Assembly: GCA_030867875.1 (NCBI GenBank)
Contig: JAOWCC010001501.1
Span: 22,565,036-22,629,035, forward strand
Reading direction: 5' to 3'
From: Actinernus sp. WN-2022
Lineage: Eukaryota; Cnidaria; Anthozoa; Actiniaria; Actinernidae
Length of the DNA stretch: 64,000 bases
Part shown: positions 56,801 to 64,000 of the stretch, in pieces
How the letters are laid out: every line of letters begins with the position of its first letter
Numbering within the stretch: the first letter of the stretch is position 1
The notes under the pieces: generated by a model
What the model was told of the DNA's origin: nothing
The model's input: the letters and a program-made list of their open reading frames with translations, nothing else
The model's database searches: none
Translations under genes and position numbers: made by a program

Positions 56801-59800
56801 ATTTTAAGCCACTATTTTCAGAGATATTCTTTATTTTGTGATCTGTCTCCAGGTTGTGTCAAGGTCATGACGTCATAGGTAATCTAATTTACATACTACA
56901 AAAACTTGTTTATCTCTGGAACCAGATGAGTTATTCACAAATGGAAAACGCTATCCTTCCTCATTTTGAAAGGACTTTCAAATAAGATCAACTTAATTTT
57001 CGTTTCATATACACTTTAATTAAAGTTTGATTGATTGATTAATAATGTCTACAGGCTTACGAGAGGTTTGTGTTTCCAGTGCAGATGAGGCATATAAGGT
57101 AGGGAGTTTCAGATGAAAATTGTTGTCGACATTCATGAAGTTTATCCTTGTTTAGGTTGCCAGTGCTCCTCTAATAGTACAATTTATATAACTGTCTGGA
57201 AACCGATGTCTCTATAGTGGCCTGTGTTGAGCTGTCTAAATACAAAGCCAGCAAACCAGTCTATTTAAAGTTGATGACAGTGCAAACCAGTCTATTTAAA
57301 GTTGATGACAGTGCAGTCATATAATATATTATGTTATTGTAGTATTAAGGTTAAAATATTTTTTTGCTTAATATAAGTGCCTACGAATCGAAAATTAACT
57401 AAGTTAATCTCATTTGAAAACCCTTTCGAATTATAAAGGAAGGATGGCGTTTTCCATTTGTCAATGTCTCATCTCATTCCAGAGATGTTCAGGTTTTTGC
57501 AACATGCAAATAAGATGAACTGTGACATTATTTTGATGGGCACAGCCCAGAGAAAAATCACAAAATGAAGAATATCTCTGCAAATAGTGGGTAAAAACAA
57601 TTGAAAGTTTGCACATGTGTGGTACTAAGGAAAATACACATCACTGTGGAAATCAAGATGTTGCCATAGAAACATGCTTGGTCCTAGGCTTCTTTCATGT
57701 GGAAGTAGGTTTAAAGAAATTAAGCGCAACTTATAGTTGGATTGGGGGTTTGGATCAGAATTACAGCTAAGAATAAAACATGTGGCATGCCTCTGCATAA
57801 TTTAGTATCCGATATGCAATATTGAGGAGCCCAGACCTCACTGGCATAGCCTACATGTAGATGGGAGTAGACGAACGTGAAATATAGTAACCTTGTGGTC
57901 AGGCACTACATAGGCACTTAACCGAAGTGCCACCGCAAAAAGCCAAGCATCTTATTGGATTTGGCCACGACAAAGGATATGTGGAGCTTGCCCATGACCA
58001 CTACAAAGTTGGAAAAAAGGACTGGGCCAAGTTTGTAAAGTTAATCTAAATGTAATCTAATTAAGAAATGAACTTCCACACCTCATAAGAACAAGCACAT
58101 TGAAATCAGTAAGTTAATCAAATTTGGGGACGTTTCATTGGATATTTACTATTGAAAGCTTGCTATGCAGTTTCTATTTACCAAATCATGCTCAGACTTT
58201 GTATTCTTACTAATTCCAAGGTGCTATTTCTTATGGCGAGGTTTGTTTTTTAATTGGATTAACTTTACGAACTTGGCTCCAGTCCTTTTTTCAATTTGGT
58301 AGACAGTGGCCAATTACCTCGAGATCTTTCTTGGAAGGGACCACAGCAAGGGTGTGGCCACCTAGGGTGTAGTGACTGCATGCGCAAGGTGCAGCAGTGG
58401 GCTGGTACGCTTTCTTGATATTCTCAGTGACAAGTTACAATCCTCATCTCAGAACTGCGAATAATGCAACACAATAATTTATTTTGTGCCACAAAGTTTA
58501 CATAAAGTTGATTAAAAATTGTAATGAACCAGAGCAGACACAAGCTGTCAGGAATAGCTGCAAGCTAATCGCACCTGGCAGCTCTCTTACGGATTACCAC
58601 ATTGGAGGTCGTTTAGGAAAACTTATAGGTTATGAAATAACTTAGGCAGGGTTCACACAGTCATGGAATTTCAAAAATAATTTTCCAGGTCTGGAAAAGT
58701 CATGGAAATTTGCAAAAATGTCAAAAGTCATGGAAAAGTCATGGAATTTTATCATTGACCATTGGAATGTTTTGATGCTTGACTTTCCTTGCAGAATTCT
58801 AGATAGATTAGTAGGTTCTCTTTCAGTGCTCTTCATCATTATCCATCTTCTACTTGATGATTTTGACTTTGTTGTTTTAAAACCAGCAGAGTCCTGGCTA
58901 CATGCTAAAGATAATTATGTTTTTCTTGTCTCCTCCAGAACCTAATTTGAGTCCTTGATTTTTTAATTTAGTCATGGAAAAGTCATGGAATTTCATTATA
59001 AAATATAACTTTCCTGTGTGAACCCTGTTAGAATCGCACTAAAGGATAACATTTGAAATGTCACGGCAAAAATATTTTGCCCAAACAACCCTGACCATTT
59101 TCCACGACAGAACAGTCGAATCTCGGCCAATGCTGGTCGAAATGGGTCAAATCTTTCGAATTCTACCTCGCAGCCTCTGGAGTAACCGACAAGAAACGGC
59201 AACAAGCCTACTACTCCATCTAGCAGGAGTCGAAGAGACCCTACAAAAACTACACGGAGCGTGCCTTTTCTCGAAGTTAGACCTAAAGTGGGGCTATACC
59301 ACCAGATCGAGTTTGTGCCTGAGTCAGGCGTCATCACCACATTTAGCACCCATGTAGGACTATGGAGGTACAAACGATTGATGTTAGGCATCTCCTCTGC
59401 ACCAGAGATTTACCAGCATGTCATCCAACAAACCCTACAGGGGTGTGAAGGCACAAAACATTTCAGATGACATTATTATCTACGGGAGATTGGAGAAAGA
59501 GTATGAGAGCAACCTGAAGCACGTGTTACAGCGCCTGATAGAAAAAGGCTTGACCTTAAACAAAGACATGCCTTTTTAGGGTTCCTGAGATAACCTTCTT
59601 TGGCTTCAAAATATCAGCCGATGGTTTTTCCCTTGAGGATAAGAAGGTGGCTGCCATCGAAGAGGCACAAGCCCCAGCAGTCCAGGCGAAGTTAGGAGTT
59701 TTCTTGGCCTAGCAACCTACTGTTCCCGATTCTTTCCGAACTTTGCAAAGATCACTGAACCCATACGAAGGCTCACCCAACAGAATACTGAATGGCAATG

Positions 59801-62800
59801 GGCGGACGAGCAGCAGGCGGCATTTGAGGAGCTGAAGAGCATGCTGACAAGCGACTGTGTTATGGCACACTTTGATCAAGCGGCACCAACTCAACTATGC
59901 ATAGTCCTGTTGGACTAGGTGCTATATACTCACTCGGACCCACAAAGGAGTTAGTAGACCAATCACATCTGTTGTCATGCGCTAACTGAGGTAGAAAGAT
60001 ACTACTTGCAGACTGAAAGAGAAGCTCCGGCTGTTGTCTGGGGGTGTGAGAAGTTTCACCTTTACCTCTTTGAGGCCAAATTTGATCTTTATACAGACCA
60101 CAAAGCACTGGAAGGAATCTACAACACCAAGGCGAAACCCCCCTACAAGGAATGAACAATGGGTCCTAAGGCTACAGCCCTACCAATACAAGATCATCTA
60201 CACCCCAGGTCAAGGGAACCCTAGCGATATGCTATCTAGATTTCCACTTGACAATTTATCAATTCGCCATAGGAGCATAGCAGAAGAATATATCAACTGC
60301 CAGCTCCACTCCCAAGGCTGTCACGCTGGAAGAAGTCTTGAACGAGAGAGAGAAGACTCCAGTACTACAACAGGTTCATTGATGCATCGCCACAGGTGCG
60401 TGAGAAAAAACTTCATCCCTACAGCCTTACTACATGGTCAGTCAGTCACTGGCTACCAAGGGTACCATGATCTTTTATGGTCATTGTCTAATCATCCCAG
60501 CAAAGCTCCAAAACAATGTCCTTTTTGCGTCACGTGAAGGTCATCAAGGGATTGCATGCACCAAATAGATGCTGCATGAGAAGGTTTGGTGGCCAGGGAT
60601 GAACAACCAAGTTGAAGACATGATTAAGTCTTGCATACCGTGCCAGGCTGTTGCATCCTCTACACCACCAGAACCATTAATGCCTTACAAGCCTTGGCAG
60701 GTTGTCCACATCGACCTCTGCGGGCCCTTTATCCAAGGCGAGGTCCTATTGGTCACTGTAGACTCCTGCTTGCGCTGGCCAGAGGTTGACATCCTTCGTT
60801 CTACAACCTCTGAAGTAATTATAAAGAAACTGCCGGACCTTAGCAGCCCATGGACTGCCAGAAAAGGTGATTACAGACAATGGCCACAATTCATCTCTTC
60901 CGTGTTCACAGAGTTCCTTCTGGAAAATGGTATACAGCACCAGAAGGTTACTCCGTATTAGCCCCAGGCCAACTCAGAAGTCGAGCGTTTCAATAGGACC
61001 ACCGAGAAGGCGATCTGGACTGCCCATGCTGAAGGCAAGGATTGGAAAACCAAAATCCATGTTTTCCTCCTCAATTACCGGGCGACGCCTTACAGCTCCA
61101 CGTGAGTGCCCCCGTGAAGCTTATGTATGGTCGAGATCTACGTACTAAAGTACCTGTCTTCAAGAAATCAGTTCTGCCACGACTTCAACTTTTTTGACAC
61201 AAACCTTTTTTTGGCACAACCTTTTTCTTGGCACAACCTCGAATATTTGCCACCTTTTTTGTACCGCTCTGATTATGTTTGTGGGCTCAATCCTTCGCTC
61301 CAACATGGCAGAGAGTATAACTTATGATTAGTTAGAAAATGTATGTAATTTAAGTGATTTTAGTTATATAGTCGAAGCTCTTGTAAGTGTCCACCCTGGG
61401 GATTTGGGAAGGTGGTGGTTACAGGGGTTGGTCCGCGTTATACGAGAGGGATTTTGTATTTTTATGATGTACAGGACTAGGTACAATCAAAATTGCAAGC
61501 AATAAAATTGAGTCTGAATTTGAAACTAACCTCACCTGCATTTGGGTTTGCCCATGGGGAGTATTCACCATCCACTAGGATATGCTGGAACCTCAACGTC
61601 AGGTAATCAGTGAACCATGCATGCAGAGAACCTCGGATGCCAAACAAGGACAATTTATGAAGAGTATACAATGGGGCACCAAGTCGAACGCTTTACTAAA
61701 ATCCAGGTAGATGACATTGATCTTCTCTCCAGCATTGAGCAAGGCATTGTGAAGGAAAGACAGAAGCTGCATGGGTAATGCATGACCTCCATGCTGCAAG
61801 GCTGATAGGAGGTGGATGAGATCAGGCAGCAGTCTCTTTAGGACACAGCATTCACAGCTTACTAACTATGGACAGCAGTGAGATCATGTGCAAAGTTTCA
61901 ATTGTTTTTACCCACCATTTGCATCTAGATATTCTTAATTTTGTGATTTGTCTCCAGGCTGTATCCATCAAACGACGACCCATCAACATTAATGATGTAA
62001 CATTTCATCTCATTTGCATATTGCAAAAAAACATGATTATCTCTGGAATGAGATGAGATTGAAGAGAGAACTGGACACTAGAATGCACCATCTGCACAGA
62101 ACAAAATCAAAATCAAAATCAAAACAGAAGCGCAGTGAGAAGTTTGCCTTTTCATCTGCCATACATAGTTACTACATCTACAAGGACATCTGGAAGTCAT
62201 CTATCGGGGAGAAACTTATTGCTCATAGAGAGATGGAAAATCAGTTCGACAAATTTACTGTTAAAGTACTAAACAGCGGCAAAACAGTTGGTCATCATCT
62301 ACCACGTGAGTACTCCGGAAAGTCACTGGAAAATGCAGACAGTGCAAAGAATGGAGATTCCATGTCTGATGACATTTAGTTTGAGAAAAGTGACTGTTGA
62401 CCGATTAAAATATATTTTAATGAAGAAGATTTAACGGAAGGATCCAGAACAAGTAACAAACAAGAAACAGATAACACAAAAGGCTCTTTTAGGAGCCACC
62501 AAGCTTACGAAAGTGATGATTAGTGCTTCCTTTCTTTTTGTTTTGTGTAGTTTTTATCAGTCTGACTTTGTTTTTTTTAAACGTTAATTTATGGAAATTT
62601 ATTGAACTTTTATAGATGTTCTCGCAGATAAGCTGCACCCCTGATTTGCAACGAAGATTTTGGTTAAAAAGGTCTGTTTACGGTATTGACAAATGGAAAA
62701 CGCCACCCTTTCTCATTTCACATTGCATTTCAGTTTAGTTTGAAGAAATTTGAATTTATGTGATGTTTTCAGATTCTTAGAGTTGGAAAGAAGAATCAAA

Positions 62801-62840
62801 GAATTGCTTCTACAAAGCTGAACCATGCCTCCAGTAGAAG
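47836..62840 (+). CDS. KIF20: KIF20-type (MKLP2-like) mitotic kinesin, N-terminal part
   Basis: Six exons join in phase: 47836-48321, 50342-50545, 52237-52354, 55098-55325, 57055-57098, 62773-62840 (382 codons plus 2 bases); the gene continues beyond the window. An acidic N terminus (about 60 residues) precedes the motor (YMKAYLRIRPF). The Walker A loop is GVTNSGK|T, residues 156-163, split by the first intron; the next exon continues YTIQGTPKDGGVLPRTLDVL. GVTNSGKTYTIQGT followed by DGG(V/I)LPR is characteristic of the KIF20 group, as is a long loop-6 insert (about residues 190-297, acidic, largely from exons 2-4). WISFAEIYNEL (303-313) is the FEIYNE strand; VGKKNQRIASTKLNHASSR leads into switch I, cut at SSR|S. 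Known KIF20 proteins are late-mitotic plus-end motors that move the chromosomal passenger complex. All introns carry transposons. KIF20A versus KIF20B cannot be settled from the motor part alone. Confidence 0.85.
48981..49144. repeat. Foldback element in kinesin intron 1
   Basis: atagacccatttgaaaaatg plus gcgtccaatttaa (48981-49013) is the near-exact inverse of 49112-49144. The interior has two direct copies of gaggctagtcagtcc. Noncoding. Confidence 0.7.
49670..49783. mobile_element. Foldback MITE, CCGGTTGTTCGAAGCA family
   Basis: ccggttgttcgaagcaactg and ttgcttcgaacaacca are inverted; the interior ctttatccctaggataacac and cagtttaacc match 21500-21640. It is in kinesin intron 1. Confidence 0.7.
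50102..50290. repeat. Foldback element (TGTGGCATCGAAATA ends)
   Basis: gtgccatcgaaatatgccct at the left and tgtatttcgatgccac at the right are inverted, and gatcctcgaag/ctctgatcc pairs with cttctcggatcag. A relative is at 40440-40520. It ends about 50 bases before kinesin exon 2. Confidence 0.6.
50871..51895 (+). mobile_element. TA-flanked TIR element carrying a HIRAN-like frame
   Basis: Left end ccgtaaacactggcagataa and right end ttatctgccgctgtttacgg are inverted, with TA on both sides (50869-50870, 51896-51897). Just inside, gcagataagccgcacccc is repeated at both ends. The interior contains the small frame 51294-51443. It lies in kinesin intron 2. A second, left-truncated copy is at 62058-62684. 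The TA target suggests a Tc1/mariner-type system; no transposase is present. Confidence 0.75.
51294..51443 (+). pseudogene. Truncated HIRAN-like domain frame inside the TIR element
   Basis: ATG at 51294 opens 49 residues: MEHSEKFAFSSAVRGYHIYK, then DIWKSSIGEKLIAHREMENQ and a short end before TAA. The YxxIYKDIWxSxIGExLxxxREMEN pattern resembles the N-terminal half of HIRAN-like domains. The other copy (62014-62379) reads further through KVLNSGKTVGHHLPREYSG. The stop here comes from a 2-base difference (actataaacagcag versus actaaacagcgg), so this copy is truncated. Confidence 0.5.
52035..52135 (-). repeat. Penelope-like or SINE 3' tail motif
   Basis: The minus strand reads gctctgacgaagggctagcg ctc aaaacatcagc. 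This GACGAAGGGCTAGCGCT word is a common 3' signature of Penelope-like and related retroelements. Only the tail is present, in kinesin intron 2. Confidence 0.4.
52434..52641. mobile_element. hAT-like MITE (CAGGGCTCGAAATT ends)
   Basis: Ends cagggctcgaaatt and aatttcgagccctg are inverted. The interior repeats the word acgcctaa/taggcgtaa seven or more times in both orientations. CAGGG-type termini are typical of hAT transposons. The flanks share only tagtt, so the usual 8-base duplication is not intact. In kinesin intron 3, about 80 bases after exon 3. Confidence 0.65.
53217..53410. repeat. Foldback element in kinesin intron 3
   Basis: Left arm (gcaatagaccacacattttg ... ctggcaaaataaagcactt, gggatgttgggagaacac) pairs with right arm (gtgttctcccaacatccc ... 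taagtgctttattttgccag, gaaatgtgtggtctattgc). Arms about 75 bases with few mismatches. Confidence 0.75.
53659..53772. repeat. Short foldback (ATTGCAATAG ... CAGACGGT)
   Basis: attgcaatagtatgtacaat plus ttcagacggta pairs with taccgtctgaaaattttata plus ttgcaatag. The loop has a doubled cttcctc word. Noncoding, kinesin intron 3. Confidence 0.55.
54809..55028. mobile_element. TIR element, same family as 2485-2784
   Basis: cgactactcaaagcggggcc plus acttagacaacgagaaccaa at the left and the inverse ending ctttcagtagttgcactg at the right. Also shares the inner attccaactt / aagttggaatgctttgtttt pair with 2485-2784. It ends only about 70 bases before kinesin exon 4. Confidence 0.75.
55326..56227. other. 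Kinesin intron 4 stretch without recognised feature
   Basis: AT-rich intron sequence between exon 4 and the large foldback at 56228. Nothing recognised. Confidence 0.4.
56228..57018. mobile_element. Large foldback element, ~350-base arms
   Basis: aaagtgtatatgaaacgaaa at the left mirrors tttcgtttcatatacacttt at the right. Pairing continues inward through gaggaaggatggcgttttc, agagatattc, ctcca/tggag words and tactaaggaaaata for about 350 bases. The central loop is short (about 56555-56690). The right end is only 36 bases before kinesin exon 5, so it supplies the intron sequence near the acceptor. A related element is split between 57365-57720 and 61880-62760. Confidence 0.75.
57365..57720. mobile_element. 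Left half of a split foldback element
   Basis: Diverged copy of the left arm of 56228-57018 (cctttcgaattataaaggaa, ggatggcgttttccatttgt, tctcatctcattccagagat, gtggtactaaggaaaataca). Its inverted partner is at 61880-62760, over 4 kb away, with a gypsy fragment, a hAT-like MITE and a LINE fragment in between. Confidence 0.6.
57721..58646. other. Kinesin intron 5 stretch without gene
   Basis: Contains a weak inverted pair: ggaaaaaaggactgggccaa (58010) against tggctccagtccttttttca (58275), with gtttgtaaagttaatct / ttaactttacgaac flanking. This suggests a small foldback at about 57900-58330. No coding frame recognised. Confidence 0.4.
58647..59027. mobile_element. hAT-like MITE (CAGGGTTCACACAG ends)
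   Basis: cagggttcacacag and ctgtgtgaaccctg are perfect 14-base inverted ends. Repeated aaaagtcatggaa words follow the left end and precede the right end. CAGGG termini fit hAT. The flanks do not show an intact 8-base duplication. Frames inside are not supported. Confidence 0.7.
59058..61150 (+). pseudogene. Ty3/gypsy LTR retrotransposon pol fragment
   Basis: Broken + strand frames follow the order reverse transcriptase, RNase H, integrase. The RT part has FSKLDLKWGY and FSTHVGLWRYKRLMLGISSA near 59260-59470, with a DD-type active-site stretch in a shifted frame near 59465. RNase H shows YTDHKAL near 60085. The integrase has KVWWPGMNNQV with CIPC of the zinc-binding region (60575-60650), HIDLCGPF (60705) and the downstream catalytic-core region to about 61110. 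Several frameshifts and in-frame stops (for example at 60959) make it inactive. No LTRs or gag were found. It lies in kinesin intron 5 within the gap of the split foldback. Confidence 0.8.
61477..61860 (-). pseudogene. Non-LTR retrotransposon RT palm fragment
   Basis: The minus frame contains INVIYLDFSKAFDLVPH, the conserved A motif of LINE reverse transcriptases (catalytic Asp in DFSKAFD). After a frameshift near 61640 it continues LSLFGIRGSLHAWFTDYL. Both ends are missing. Unlike the other three LINE fragments it covers the palm rather than the C terminus. Confidence 0.75.
62014..62379 (+). CDS. HIRAN-like domain frame in a truncated TIR element
   Basis: An open frame of 121 residues; the convincing part starts near residue 15. 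It has a basic linker (KSKSKSKQKRSEK), then FAFSSAIHSYYIYKDIWKSS, IGEKLIAHREMENQFDKFTV, KVLNSGKTVGHHLPREYSGK and an acidic end. The order YxxIYKDIW, GExLxxxREMEN.xDKFxVKV, GKTVGHLPRE resembles HIRAN-type domains, which bind DNA ends or damaged DNA in helicases such as HLTF. The first residues come from the host foldback. The element (62058-62684) keeps the right end ctgtttacggta but has lost its left TIR. A shorter, truncated copy is at 51294-51443. Whether the frame is expressed is unknown. Confidence 0.45.
   Translation: MHIAKKHDYLWNEMRLKRELDTRMHHLHRTKSKSKSKQKRSEKFAFSSAIHSYYIYKDIWKSSIGEKLIAHREMENQFDKFTVKVLNSGKTVGHHLPREYSGKSLENADSAKNGDSMSDDI
62058..62684 (+). mobile_element. Left-truncated copy of the TACCGTAAAC TIR element
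   Basis: Runs parallel to 51236-51897: ggacactagaatgc, gcgcagtgagaagtttgcct, aaggacatctggaagtcatc, gaagatttaacggaaggatc and gcagataagctgcacccctg, ending tgtttacggta. Left TIR is absent. The direct repeat attga is found at both junctions (about 62057-62061 and 62681-62686), though the usual target is TA. Confidence 0.6.
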
Positions 62841-63031
62841 GTATCTGGATTCGTCTTAAATCTACATGTACTGCAGATTGAGTATTTATATAGCAGGGTC
62901 AGATTTCGTGTTCAGTTTGCAATGAGAATGACAGGGACAGATTTCATATTCAGTTTGCAATGGGAATACTACCATTTGCAAGCTACCGTTAAGCGTGAAC
63001 CTTTCTCCGCGTTCGTTTAAGTTTGAAACCT

Positions 63032-63356
63032 AGACGTCTGGCGGCACAAACCTTTGCAATTTAACCGCGATAATGACAACCTTTGACATGTCCCGCCTTC
63101 ACGTTTCAGCGAGTGGGATTCAGGTTTGGAAACTTTTCAGCTAGATTTTCCTTCGCGCTACGCGCTAAATCATATAAATGTCAGTTCAAGTTAAAGTTTT
63201 GGACGCTCAGAATAACGAGAGATGCAAGACAACAACTGTCTCTTGGCATAATCTGAGTTGCACGACGGTAGAAGACATATCAAAGGTTTTCAACATCAAG
63301 GTTGAAACTAATTAGTTTGCCGACGAATTGCAAAGGTTTGGGACGCCAGACGTCTA
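63032..63356. mobile_element. TIR element with 31-base arms (TAGACGTCTGGCG)
   Basis: tagacgtctggcggcacaaa plus cctttgcaatt at 63032-63062 mirrors 63326-63356 with two or three mismatches. It encloses one small frame (63178-63315). It lies in the intron after kinesin exon 6. Confidence 0.65.
63178..63315 (+). CDS. Small frame inside the TAGACGTCTGGCG element
   Basis: ATG at 63178 opens 45 residues (MSVQVKVLDAQNNERCKTTT, then VSWHNLSCTTVEDISKVFNI and KVETN) to TAG at 63313. Composition is protein-like. As it lies inside a TIR element, it is probably the first-exon remnant of the parent transposon's protein, but I do not recognise it. Confidence 0.3.
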   Translation: MSVQVKVLDAQNNERCKTTTVSWHNLSCTTVEDISKVFNIKVETN

Positions 63357-63394
63357 TGGTTGGCAAAATGGTGCAAAAATTCAACAAACGTAAT

Positions 63395-63690
63395 ACATTC
63401 ACATTCAACATTGATATACATTCACGTTCAACGATGTTATTCTTGTTCAAGAATATATTCGTTGGCAACAAAAATATTCATTCACATTCAACGATATTAT
63501 TCTTGTTTAACGATATATTCATTCACGTTCAACGATACTTTTTGTGTTCAAGAATATATTCATTCACGTTCAACTGTATTATTCTTGTTCAAGAATATAT
63601 TCATTCAACAAAAATATTCATTCACATTCAACGATATTATTCTTGTTCAACGATATATTCATTCAACGAAAAATATATTCATTCAACAAT
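63395..63690. repeat. Low-order tandem repeat (TTCATTCACATTCAACGATA)
   Basis: Repeats of ttcattcacattcaacgata, ttattcttgttcaa and gaatatattcattca with unit lengths about 30-65 bases. Several overlapping frames stay open through it because stops are rare in the motif; they are not genes. Confidence 0.7.
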
Positions 63691-64000
63691 TCGTGCGCAC
63701 CCAGCTCTACGCATCATTGTGCCCAGTCTCCCACGGCACTATAATTCGTGACGAGGACATCACGATTTCACTCTATTTCACACGATTTCATATTTCACAA
63801 GATGGCGTCGAATTTAATATTCGGCGGTGTGTCCGCGAAGAGATGAGAACATTTCGGGGTGGAAGTACGCAACTGAAGCCTTTTAACACTGAATTATGGT
63901 GGGAAACGGAGTGTGCCCGGCCATCCATTTCGGCCCCTGTCATTGTCAGGCAAACGGAAAAAACGTGCAACCCCCGATACCGAAAAGTGTGTATCTAATC
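63691..64000. other. Intron end of window, no feature recognised
   Basis: Still within the intron after kinesin exon 6. A + frame continues from the upstream repeat to the edge but has no recognisable domain. Confidence 0.35.

Larger units (their letters stand above)
61880..62760. mobile_element. Right half of the split foldback, itself interrupted
   Basis: Inverse of 57365-57720: tttcaattgtttttacccac, tttgtgatttgtctccaggct, atctctggaatgagatgag. It is broken at about 62057 by the HIRAN-bearing element and resumes at 62685 with gacaaatggaaaacgccacc. The left half (57365 copy, reversed) reads straight through this point, so the interruption is an insertion. Confidence 0.6.

Noticed and set aside
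63360..63998. 212-residue + frame running to near the window edge
   Set aside because: Most of it translates the ttcattcacattcaacgata tandem repeat; the remainder has no domain and lies inside the kinesin intron.

Overview
This is a eukaryotic, intron-containing, AT-rich window with no bacterial-style operons. It carries two metazoan gene types: a phosphotyrosine-binding (PTB) adaptor present as two tandem copies, and a KIF20-type mitotic kinesin. It is saturated with DNA transposons, foldback MITEs, CR1/L2-like LINE debris, a Penelope-like fragment and a Ty3/gypsy fragment. The repeat mix and split mitotic kinesin fit an invertebrate; a cnidarian, perhaps a stony coral, is my best guess, but it is an inference and not proven by the sequence.

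Layout. (1) 1-5645 holds PTB adaptor copy 1 on the + strand: a noncoding first exon ending at 1157 and three coding exons (1737-1970, 4482-4693, 5180-5645), 303 aa, with two YVPM motifs near the C terminus. (2) 5646-20700 is a transposon-rich intergenic stretch with ATGCATGC palindromic repeats, several inverted-repeat elements, a LINE fragment and one possible minus-strand exon (7716-8144). (3) 20735-36865 holds PTB copy 2: the promoter and 5' exon are recognisably duplicated, the PTB exons (23035-23268, 32766-32974) are intact, and the last exon (from 36386) has a 13-base frameshifting deletion and loss of the second YVPM. Its first coding intron is about 9.5 kb and contains a roughly 5.9-kb minisatellite (26365-32290) flanked by inverted repeats and itself containing a 1609-base higher-order duplication. 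(4) 36866-47100 is again repeat-dominated: a Penelope-like fragment, and nested foldback elements at 40548-42530 where an empty target site survives in sister copies. (5) 47836 to beyond the right edge is the KIF20-like kinesin: six exons (47836-48321, 50342-50545, 52237-52354, 55098-55325, 57055-57098, 62773-62840) all join in phase and encode the motor domain from the N terminus to the start of switch I. The rest of the gene lies beyond the window. Its introns host a HIRAN-like-domain DNA transposon, hAT-like MITEs, large foldbacks and a broken Ty3/gypsy pol.

Functionally, the PTB proteins look like docking adaptors: a PTB domain to bind a receptor tail and tyrosine motifs to recruit SH2 proteins. 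The kinesin looks like a late-mitosis motor. I see no sign that the two gene types act together. The most interesting observations are the asymmetric loss of SH2-docking motifs between the two PTB copies, the intronic megasatellite, the nested transposons with preserved empty sites, and the HIRAN-like domain carried by a TIR element.
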